From assembly GCA_021292165.1 (NCBI GenBank), contig CM037880.1, positions 223,726,467 through 223,790,466 of the forward strand: 64,000 nucleotides of DNA. Direction: 5' to 3'. Below, piece after piece: positions 34,001 to 45,300 of the stretch (its first letter is position 1; each line of letters opens with the position of its first letter). The notes beneath the pieces are model-generated. The model saw only the letters and a program-made list of their open reading frames with translations, searched no databases and was not told the origin of the DNA. The DNA is from Shinisaurus crocodilurus. Its lineage: Eukaryota > Chordata > Lepidosauria > Squamata > Shinisauridae. The translations under genes were made by a program, and so were the position numbers.

Positions 34001-37000
34001 GTGGAGGTGGAGTCCACGCACGCCCTGCAGGCCATGGCGGAAGCGGAGGGGCGCAACCGGGCCCTCGTGGAGCAGCTCTCCTGCCAGGCCGAGCGCTGCC
34101 AGCAGCTGACTGAGCAGCTGCACAGCTCTGAGGAGGTGACCGCTGGCCTGAGGCACAAGGTAAAGTGGGCCTGGGTTCAAGTTATGCCGTGCGTGCCTGC
34201 GACATCCGAGTGCTGGGCTCAACGGGGCTGAGCAGCAAGGCGGCCCATTTCCTGTGCCCAAAAACAGCAGCCCCCAATTCTTTAGAGGAGGGGTGGGGAA
34301 CTTTTTGCAGCCCGAGGGCCGAATTGGCTCCGGGGCCAGCACGTTCGGGGGGGGGGGCACACTCAGAGTGGGTGGGGCCACTGCGCCGCGGGCATGTGGC
34401 CCCTGGTGTGATAGTCCGGACCCCGTGCACACACACTCACTCCCGTGCAGCCTCTCACATTCAAATATGCGCGTTCCCCCTTCTGAAAATGCCCCCCCCC
34501 CCCCGCCACTGCAATTAGGATTTTAGAAAACCTCTGTTGGCACCAATGGGGGCTTTTAAAAAGCCTGACTATGGAGAGGGAGGGGCAATTTTTGAGGGGG
34601 GGCTCACAGCGCTGGGGAGGGGAGGGTTAGCCCCCCCCATCAGTGACCCCTCCTCCAATGAAATTGCTCCTGCCTGCTCGGTTTTTTAAAAGCCCCCCCC
34701 GTTGGCTCCCGCTGTGCTGCTCCCCCAACGCACCCCCCTGTTCTGATGCGAGGTGTCCCCCCCCCAGATTTCTGCCTACGAGTCTGAGATCGCTGGACTG
34801 CGCCAGGAGCTGCTGCGTGAGATCAACCAGCTGGAGGCGCGGAAGGAAGAGGCCGTCCGGGAGGCGTCTCAGTCCTCCGAGCAACACCTGCAGCATCTTC
34901 GCGAGCAGCTGGCAGGTAGGGGCGGGGCGGGGCGGGGCCAGAAGTGGGCTGGGAGGGTTCGGATGTTGGGAATCCGGGTTCCGACGCCCTGCCCTGAATA
35001 GCCTCGGGCAGATCCTTCTATCTCGGCCTAACCTACATCGCAGGGTTGTTGTGAGGTGAATGCACTCTGCCCCTTGGAGGGAGGGCGGGCGGGTTGGAAG
35101 GGTACCTAACCCACGGTCCTCTTCTGCCCCCAGGCGTGCGGCAGCGCCTAGACGCCCTCCAGCCCCTCCTCAGGGGCATGAAATCTGACTATGGCAGCCT
35201 GCGTGGGCAGGTGCGCAGTTTTGCCGACTGTTACGAAGGTGCGCTCAGTGAGGCTCGGCGACAGGTGAGACGCGTCGCAGGTGAAGGGCTTCTTCGCAGG
35301 GCACGTAGTTGACGAATGTGGAATTCGCTGGCACGAGAGGTAGTGGTGGCCACCAATGGGGTGGCTTTAAAGGGGGAGTCGACAGATTCACACGGAGGGA
35401 GGATGAAGGCTACCCATGGCTACTAATCCTGATGGCCATGTGCTACCTCCAGGATCAGTGTGCCTATCTACTCCAGTTGCTGGGGAACATGGGCGGGAGG
35501 GTGCTGTCGCGCTCATGTCCTGCTTGCGGGTTTCCTGTGGGCAGCTGGTTGGCCACTGGGTGAACAGTGTGGCGTAGTGGTGAGAGTGTTGGGCTGGGAC
35601 TCGGGAGATCCGGGTTCTAGTCCCCGCTCAGCCATGAAACTCACCGGGTGACTTTGGGCCAGTCACTGACTCTCAGCCTCACCCTACCTCACAGGGTTGT
35701 TGTGAGGATAAAATGGAGAGGGAGGAGGAGGATATACAGGCCTGTGGCTCACGCTGGCTCAGCTTGTCTGAGCGTGGAAAGCTAAGCAGGGTCAGGCCTG
35801 GTTATGACTTGGATGGGAGACCCCTCCTCTAGTTTCCTGCATTGAGCAGGGGGTTGGACTCGATAGCCTTGTAGGCTCCTTCCAACTCTATAATCTATGA
35901 AATCTATAAATCTCTGTCTGTATTCCCTATCCTGCAGTATGTAAATGCTTTCTATACGTTAATTATTTGACTATATAATCTATACTGTGACTTTGGTTGT
36001 CGTGCATCACTTGGCACAACACTTGACTTGCATTTTGTGGTAGCAACAGACTACATTCCAAGGTTGCTGTAAAGCACTCTTAGCCAGTGAAGTCTATCCC
36101 TACTGCCACGCTGCAATGTGGCAACAAAACACAACATTTTGAATGTCTAATCTACTTCTTGAACCATTGGACAAACTACACAGAAAATAATAGCATCCAT
36201 GGATAATATATGGATAATAATAAAAGGCCACCTTGCAGGGTTGCTGTAAAGATTACAGATAAAATGCACATCATTTTCAACAGCTTAACTTGAAATGGCT
36301 GTCCTTTTTTTTTTTTTTTGCTTGAGTGAAGGACAAGCCCTGCTGAGAAAGAATCAACAGGCCTGTGGCTCATGCTGGCTCAGTGTGAGTGTGGAAAGCT
36401 AAGCAGGGTCAGGCCTGGTGATTACTTGGATGGGAGACCCCTCCTCTAGTTTCCTGCATTGAGCAGCGGGTTGGACTCGATAGCCCTGTAGGCTCCTTCC
36501 AACTCTATGATCTATGAAATCTATGATTATGTAAGCCGCCTTGAGTTCCTTGCAGGAAAAAAGGCGGGGGATAAATATAATAAACAAACAAACAAGCTGG
36601 CCCAGATAGGCCTCTGGCAGATGTGCCTGGCAGAAGCAGCTGCTGAGTTTCTCAGCTGGGATTCTGGTGGCTGGACTAGTTTCATAGATGTCTTAGATCA
36701 TAGAGCTGGAAGGGGCCCACAAGGCCATCGAGTCCAACCCCCTGCTCAGTGCAGGAGACTAGAGGAGGGGGTCTCCCTTCCAAGTCATCACCAGGCCTGA
36801 CCCTGCTTAGCTTTCCACGCCCAGACAAGCGGAGCCAGCGTGAGCCGCAGGCCTGCCCTGCCCTTATGCTCTAGTGGCGAGAAGCTGGCCATGGGGACAG
36901 AACCAGCCATGCTTGGGGTGGCCATGTTTCCAGTGTGCTACTAATGCTCAGCCGCCCATGGGGGAGGAAAGGCAGGCAGCTGCAGGAGGGAGGGGGCACA

Positions 37001-39284
37001 TGGGCTGCCCCTGGCAAGAGCTCGCTGGCTGTTGCTTGCTCCTGCTCCCCGAGAGGTTGGCGAGTAGGTGGGGGAATGGGGGGGGGGCGGCAGCACCCTC
37101 TCTGCTGCCCTCGCCCACACAGTCCGGATTTTATGATTCTATGATTTCTCCCCCCCCCCCCGCCAGATGTGCTCGGCCATCAACGAGGCGTCGCAAGCCA
37201 GCCATTCGCTGCAGGAGCGCTACCAGCGGGAGGTGCAGCTTCGCAAGAAATACCATGACCAGCTGTTGGAGCTGAAAGGTACACTTCTGGGGGGGTGGGG
37301 GTGCGGCAGGTGGCTGGCGTGGGGGAACCTTTCCAGGTGGGATTTCTCCTGTGGTCACTCAGAACCACATTTGGTGCATCAACTCCCAGGACATTTTGTT
37401 CATCGTTAATTCAGCTTATGCGTCACTTTATAGCCAGAGCTCTTAGGGTGACGTTCATAAAGACGGATAAAAGAGAAATCATCACAATCAAACCTATAAA
37501 ATGCCACCCGAAGGGACCCTCCCCTTGCTAGCCTCTTGGCTTTGGCGGAATTGCGTTGGCTCAGGACTCCAACCGCAACTTCTCATTTCTTGGGCAAATG
37601 GGATTTTCCTGCTGCCACGCGTGGCCCTTTATTTATTTATTTGTTTATTATATTTATATTTATACCCCGCCTTTTTTCCTGCAAGGAACCCAAGGCGGCT
37701 TACACAATCCTCCTCCTCCTCTCCATTTTATCCTCACAACAAGCCTGTGAGGTAGGTGAGGCTGAGAGTCCGTGACTGGCCCACTTCACAAAATCATTGA
37801 TCGATTGATTGATTGATCGATTGAATAGATGTATACATACCTAAAAATATGTAGATGAACATATACATACATGAACATATTTCAAAATATCTCAAAGCGG
37901 TTCACAAGATACATTATAATATACATGAAAATACGTAAAATTGCTAACGCGCTGATATAAAACATGAATAAAAACACTGGAATCCTTTAAAACCAATACG
38001 GCGCCGCAGTTGCATGTTTCCCCTTCCCCCTCTAGTCTGTTTGCCCCCTTCGGGGGCGGGGGCACCCTCCCTCTGGGTACCGCGCCACACCTCTCCCCCA
38101 TGACTAAAAACCAGCAACCCGAACCCCACCGACTCCCCCCCCCGCCCTCCACACACACCCTGGAGCCCTGTTGGGCGGTGTTGGAGGGGGCCCTTTGGCT
38201 TGGAAGGTGTTACGGCGGAACATGCGATGCCAGGGACGGGGCGGGTGTCTTTTCTGGTCTGAGATGGAGCTAGGTGGGTGCAGGGCGGTGGGTGGTGAGG
38301 TGGGTAAAGCCACAGGGACATGTTTCACAGAACATTGCGGGGGGGGGGGAGAGGCAAATCTCTGTGAGTCATCCTGTTTCTCCACTTGCAACCCCCACAC
38401 GAACGCCTCTCTGCCTCCGTCTTCTCTACAATTGCTGCCTGCTGGCGTACTATTTTAAAAAGACACAGCACACAAGGAAAACAGGATGATGAGGGAAGAG
38501 GAAAAGTTAGTCTTCTTCCCCAGCACCTCGCCGTGGCTCAAGCACCCCCTGCCTGAGGTCTCCTGGCCGGTCTCCTCCTTTCTGGGGCTCCAGCCAAGAC
38601 CTGCTGCCGGCTGACGTGGCTACAGGACGCTCTCCGAGGGGGCTGCCCTGCAGCCCGCGACGGAGCGGCAAATCCTCATGCCTGCCAGTGTAGCCGTGCC
38701 TCCAAGGAGAGTCCAGAAATGCAGGCAGCTGTGTGAACACAAGAAGAGCCCCTCTGGATCAGACCGAGGGGGCCCCCACCTAGTCCAGCCTTCTGTTCAC
38801 AGCCAGCTGCCCCAACAGGAAGCCCACGAGCAGGACAGGAGTGCCACAGCACCCACCCCACCCCGTCACTGAATCATTGATCTGTGTGTGTGTGTGTGTG
38901 AGAGAGAGATGTCTTTTGTAAAGCTAAGTGCCCGTTCAAAACCAAGCCACCCCAAAATGCTTTGGCTCCCAACAGGGATCAGTCACCGCAGACCAGTTCT
39001 AGCAGGCTCCCTGTCCGCCAGCAGAGCAGGTCTTCTGTCAAGCTAGTGGATCTTAATGGCCCCTTCAAGGCCAAGCCAGCCGCCACAAAACGCTTTGCAT
39101 TACAACAGGGAACAATATCAGGATGTTTTAAAGATGTTTTAAAGATGTTTTTAAGATGTTTTAAGATGTTTTTAGGATGTTTTAAGATGTTTAATAGTAT
39201 ATATTGTGTTGTTTAGTTTAGGTATTTTATATTTTCTGTTGTTCCCCGCCTCGATCTAGATGGAGAGGCGGGTAATAAATAAAA

Positions 39285-39338
<54 letters not shown>

Positions 39339-42300
39339 CATCATCATTGTTGTTGAGCAAAGTCATCCCCCCCACCACCACTGTGAGGCTTCTAGCTTAG
39401 CTCAGAGAGAACAGGCGCATTCTGTGGGGGGTGACACAGATGACCTCAGGGACCCCGATTGCAACATGTGTGGCTGCCTTTCCTCCCTCCCCGACCCCAC
39501 AAATATGGTTGCCATTTTGAAGGCACTAGAGCAGGGCTGGGCACTGCCAAAGGCGCTTGAGCTTCCCGTTCTCCCTGCATCTTGAATGTCTCCAGCGCTC
39601 CGGAAGCCCTGTAGGTGGGCAGCTTGGCACATTACAAAAATGCTACGTGGACATGCCTTCTGTGTAGGAATGTCGGGTGGAAAATTCTGCTGGCCGGCGT
39701 TTCCTTCACAGTAATCGTTGCTACAATTTGGTTCCTCAAGGGACAACGATTCTCTCAATGATATATGTTTGTTCATTTAAAGTATTTTTATCCTGATCCT
39801 CAGCCAAAAAGCTCCTGTAGCATCTTACACACAATCAATAAAACAAGACAATTGCTGCCTGCTGCCTGCTGGCGTACTATTTTAAAAAGACACAGCACAC
39901 AAGGAAAACAGGATGATGAGGGAAGAGGAAAAGTTAGTCTTTTGGAATGGCCCTGCTTTGCCCTGCTTCACCCTCTCTTCTCCCCTTTGCATAGTCTTCT
40001 GAATCTCCAGGAGCGGACCTTCCTAGGCAGGGCTGGTGTGCTGAAAAGTCTTGAGAATGCTTCAGTGAGTCAAAATCCTGGCTCAGCCCAGATTGAGTCC
40101 ACACTAGGTCCATTTAGCACTGCTGAGGCATTGCTTTCCCACAATTGTTGTAAACCGCCCAGAGAGCTTCGGCTATTGGGCGGTATAGAAATGAAATAAA
40201 TAAATAATTGTTTGGAAGCAGAATTAAAATGGAAGTTCTACGCATATAGTGCTTTATTATCCAGCAGTGCCCTTCCCCATAGGCAAGATCCTCCCAAAAT
40301 GTTTAGTCACACATAAGTCCTGCTTAGCAAGGCTTCCCAGCAACATTAATTCAAAGTTTCCACCTCTTTGATCGCTTCCTGATGTGCGGCAGTGGTGGGT
40401 TGGGGGCCTTTTCAGTGCCTTTGAACAGCCTCCCTTCGTTTCCCCACTGTCTGTTTCTGCTTCCAGAAGGAAGAGGAAAGGCTTTTGATGACTAATTCCC
40501 CCTCATTTTTTTCCTTTTCATTTTTTTAATAGCAAGAGAGCGCTGTGTTGAGTACCGCAGTGGCATAAAAGTAATATAGGAAGCAAATAATAAAATGAAT
40601 GACTTATTGGCTGGGTTCAGACAACATGATTTATTTATTTATTTATTTATTATATTTATACGCCGCCTCCTTTCCTGCAAGGAACCCAAGGCGGCTTACA
40701 CAATCCTCCTCTCCATTTTATCCTCACAACAACCCTGTGAGGTAGGTTAGGCTGAGAGTCAGTGACTGGCCCAAAGTCACCCAGTGAGTTTCATGGCCGA
40801 GCGGGGACTAGAACCCGGATCTCCCAAGTCCCAGTCGAACACTCTCACCACTACGCCACACCCACGCTCAAGGGCTGAGTATGGGTTGAGTGTGGGTTGT
40901 CATTGAACTGTGGGTTGTTGATGAAACATAGGTTATCGTGTTGTCTGAACCCAGCTGCAGTAACAAACCATGGTTTGTTAACCACAAACAACCCACAGTT
41001 CACAACCCAACAACAAACCATGGGTTCTCGTCATGGGTTGTTTGTGGTTAACAAGCCATGGCTTATTAGCGCAGCTGGGTTCAGACAACACGATAACCCA
41101 CATTTCAACAACAACCCACAGTTCAACAACAACCCACCCTCAACCCTTGAGTATAGGTTATCGTGTTGTCTGGACCCAACCATTGCCTTGAATTTTGCAC
41201 TGCTGGTTTTGCACTTCCCAGAGTGCTCACGGAGAGAGGGTGCTGAGGCGAGGTGGCTGGATGACGTGGACTTGTGCCCGTTGGGATGCGAAATGTTCCC
41301 GGTGGTGGTGGTGGTGGTGGTGGGGCAGACAAAGCTCCTGCCTGCAAAAAACAAACGTGCCTTTCTGCCTGGCATTGGAGGGAGCCGGTGGGCTTCCACA
41401 GGACCAGGCCTGGCCTGCAAGGCTGTCCCAGATGGTACGGAGCCCCAAGGGATTTGGGGATGTGACTGCACCTCCCGTGGGCCAGCTTCGACTAGTTTGG
41501 AGCCTCCAGAGCCTTGCCTCAGTGGGGCCCTGTGCTACGGGGCTTCCTCTGGCTCATTCAGGGTGTGGATCCTGTCGTGGCTAGCAGGCGAGGCAGCCCA
41601 CGTGCGACTCCTGACCTGGCGTGCTGTGCCCTGCTCTTCCCCCACTTCCCGCAGGGAACATCCGGGTCCTGTGCCGCCTGAAGCCCCTGACCAAGGAGGA
41701 CCAGCAGGAGGGGGTCGCTGCGGTGGACGCCGGCCCTGCCGACGACGGCTGCGTGACCGCCTGCTACAAGGGCAAGGAGCGCACCTTCAAGCTGGACAAG
41801 GCCTTCCTGCCACAGGCCACCCAGGAGGAGGTGAGAGCTCCCCGTCCTGTGACGCCCCGCACACATTCTCCGGGGACCCAAGAGGGCCAGGCCCCCTCCA
41901 GGAGCATCTCACCCTCGCCACGGCCCTCGGCCACGTTCTGCGGCCAAGCGCCCAAAGCAGTCCTGAAGGGAGCGTCCAAGACCTGGTGCGCGGTGCGCGG
42001 TGGGTGGGGCTTTGGTGCTTTTGAAGCAGGCCAGGGGAGGTTGTGGTGTTGCAGGAGAAGGTGGCACCGCGGCAGCAGCGAGCAGCTGAGGCCTTTCCGC
42101 CAGGCACGGGGAGGGAGGGCGGGCACGCGGGAAAGGGTTTCTGAGGGGCTGGCGGGGGGGGGAAGCGCTCCGCTCCACTCACCCTCGGGACTATTGCAGG
42201 GAAAGGCCCCGTGGCCCTGGAGACGCCTTGCGGAACGTTTGTCCCACACGCTCTCCAAACGGCACCATCTTAACTCATCTTTAACTCGAGGGCGTTGTGC

Positions 42301-45300
42301 TCATGCTGGGCATTGGGGAGACGAGAGGTGGGAAGTTCTGGGGGGGGAAATGGGAAGGAAAGATATGCGGGGCAGGGGGGGGGGCGAATTCCAGAACTAG
42401 GGAAAGGGGTCCCTGCAGCGTGGAGATGAATGGCATTTGCACAACACTCTCAGAATTCTTGAACACCAGTGACTTGAGGCTCCTCGGAGGCCTTCTCTGT
42501 TCTGGAGTGTTCCACGCCACACGGAGCCCTTGGCAGCAGGCGACTGTCTGTGGAAGGGGCAGAGCAGAGCAGGCCCTTCCGGGGCGGACGGAACATCCTA
42601 GAATTGCTGGCAGGGCAGCAGCTGTGTGTTCAGGACCCCCAGGGTGCCATCGTGATTTCCACAACAGTATGCCAGGGCGAGTAGTTTAGGATGGCTACAA
42701 AAAACAAGGAGGATTTTTTTAAATTAAAAAGCTGTTGCAAAAAGCCAAAACAAAAGACCGCTGCACCAGTGTGACAATTCCTGACAGGGTTTGAGGTTCT
42801 TCTCTTCACTGAGAGCTGCCTCTTCACTCGGTGAGTTAGAAGCCGGGAGTTCGAAGAATGATGTGGACCGTTCTGAAGAAATCGGTTGCTGGTGATAAAA
42901 GAGAAGGACCTCAAAATGCATGGGGAATTATCAACATTGGTGTGGGTACAATGTTTTATGATGGCTGCAAGTAGGATATTCTGGAACAGCAGAGAGCCGA
43001 AGTACATGTGTTATGCGCAGTGTTGAGATTCTTTTGCCCTCAACCCGGTTTCTGTTTTGCTTCCCCAGGGAAAATCGCCAGCAGGAGTCTGGTAAATTGA
43101 GCAGAGGTCTGGGGTGGGGACCTGGCGGGCAAGCCGTAGCCCTGCTTAACTTTTTCCTTGCCAGCCATTTCTCCAGTCAAAATTGCCCCCATATCCTCCT
43201 TCCCCCCCCCCCGGAAGAAAAGCAGCTTGCGGCGGGGGGGACGGACGGGGGACGGATGGATTTTGAGCTGGCAAATTTTGAGCAGCTTGTGTGTGTGGGG
43301 GGGGGTGGATTTTGAGCTGGCAGGCAGGGAAATGGCCAACTAGCTCCCCCCACCCCACCCCCCAGACTGGTCCTGCACTCAGTCTTCCAGCTGCCTGATG
43401 CTTCTTTTCCTTTGTGTGGGGGGAAGATGTGTGTGCGTGTGCGTGTGTGTGTACTGTCGTAGAAGTACACCTGAAGTGCAGTTTGCCCCCAAATAGATGG
43501 ATAGTTGTTTTTGAGCTGGTGAGAAGTGCCGTGGGCTCCAGAAGACGTGGCAGCGTGAGGCCCATGATAGATAGCTTCTGTTTGCCCTGCTGATCCGTAG
43601 AAAGCGTAGTGGAGCAGGGTTGGTTGCCTCTGTGAAGGCTGCGGTGTGTGCTCCGGATCCCGCTTCGCACCCAAGGCTCAGTTTATAATCGTTGCCTGAG
43701 TTCTGGACTCTAGAACATGCGCCGATGGCACAAGCGTTCCAGAACATTGGTCCGGGTGGCCGGCGGTGCAGAGGCCACCACGTGGCTAGCTGGGCACGGG
43801 ACACTTTACATCTCCACGCCAACGTGAGATGGGGCAGCTGGGACGCGCCCCCTCCCATCCTCTCTCCGCTGCTGTCCTGCACCGCCCCCCCCTCACCCTC
43901 TGCGTGGCACACCCTGGGTGCTTCCAGATGAGGCGTTTATCCTGCACTCGCCCCGCCTCGTCCGCGGAATTTTATGGAGGGGGTCCAGCCGACGACGTCT
44001 TCTCCAGCTTAAAACCCTCCCGCCGCTCCTTCCGTCTCCTTCTGAATGCGAGTCTCCCCACGAAGGCGAGAGGGCCAAGGCGCACACTGCCCTTTGATAG
44101 GCGGCACCCACTGGGAGCCGTGCGCCGGGAAGCGCCCCCCCGGAGGCCTGCTTGCAATGGAAGCCCGGGCGGGATGGAGGACCAGACGCGGGAGAGGGCG
44201 GGAGGGAAGAGCGACGACGGCGCCTCCTCCCCCGCCCAGCGCAGAGGGAGACCGAAAGGGCTGCGCACAACACAGGAAGGCGGGCACGCCTTCTAGAACA
44301 CGGGGCTGTGCTCTAGGTCACTGTTCTCCAACCTCGGGTCCCCAGAGGTTTTTGGCCTACAACTCCCAGCATGCCCCAGCTGGGGCATGCTGGGAGTTGT
44401 AGGCCAAAAACCTCTGGGGACCCGAGGTTGGAGAACACTGCTCTAGGTGAGCGGGTGGTGGCACCTTCTCCCAGGCTCTGGGGGCCCCTGTTGGTTTGGG
44501 CACAGCTTGACCCGCCCCCCCCTGCTGCTTTGTGACCCCCCCCCCTCAATCCCTAGGTGTCGGCCGGGAAAGGGACCCCGCACTCCACCGGGACGGCCGG
44601 CGCTGTGGCTGCCACCGCAGCAGGTAACTCCTTTGCCCCGAGCCCTGCCCTGGCACGGCCGGCTGCCGCCCTCTCCGCCCTCACCGACCCTGATCCGCTC
44701 ACCGCCGCGCCCCTCGTCGGAAGCACAGCACTGGCGTCCCGCACCCGCACCTCCTCCTCGCACCTGCCTCGCCGCCCGCCTCACTGTGGTCCCCGCCGCT
44801 GCCGGCGGGGGTGGGGTGCATGGCTCAGTACCCTCCTCTTCCTGTTGCAGGTCTTCCTGGAGATTGAGCCCTTGGTCATGTCCTGCCTGAACGGCTACAA
44901 CGTTTGCATCTTTGCCTACGGGCAGACGGGCTCCGGCAAGACCTACACCATGGAGGTAAGGGCCCGCTTGCTACTCCCTGGAGCCAGCCCTGGGTTGACC
45001 CGTAAGCAATATCAGCACGTGCTCAGGGCACCACAGAGTGCCGGAGTGCCACAAATTTTTGCATTTGCATTTCCCCCCTTGTAACAGTTTTATTTAAAAA
45101 AATGCACAAAACAGTGATGAGAATTCATATCTCTTTCTGTTGCCCTAGTTGTAAGTAAATCAAAGAAAGTGTGAAAACACCACCGTGATAGAACTTTCTT
45201 TTATCTATTTTTTAAATTTTTTTTAACTTTTTAACAATATATGTTCAATCATTATATTTAAACTTTTTTTTTCTATTTTTGGAATTTTTAACATTTTTTT

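Larger units (their letters stand above)
35565..36594 (+). mobile_element. Sauria SINE interrupted by a ~795-bp insertion
   Basis: The SINE head and body are at 35565-35733 and its tail GTAAGCCGCCTTGAGTTCC...GGCGGGGGATAAATATAATAAAC at 36529-36594. The part between contains two 5S-headed SINE copies (35737-35912, 36358-36527) around 445 bp of other sequence. KIFC2 intron 11. Confidence 0.8.

Noticed and set aside
35737..36855. Possible 5S rRNA genes
   Set aside because: Only the internal promoter half of 5S is present; the 3' half is replaced by CR1 sequence and there is no T-run terminator.
44557..44623. Exon-like 67-bp segment between CCCTAG and CAG|GTAACT in KIFC2 intron 13
   Set aside because: Exons 13 and 14 are both phase 0 at the junction and join to give a continuous motor sequence (TQEE-VFLEIEP). 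A 67-bp exon would shift the frame.
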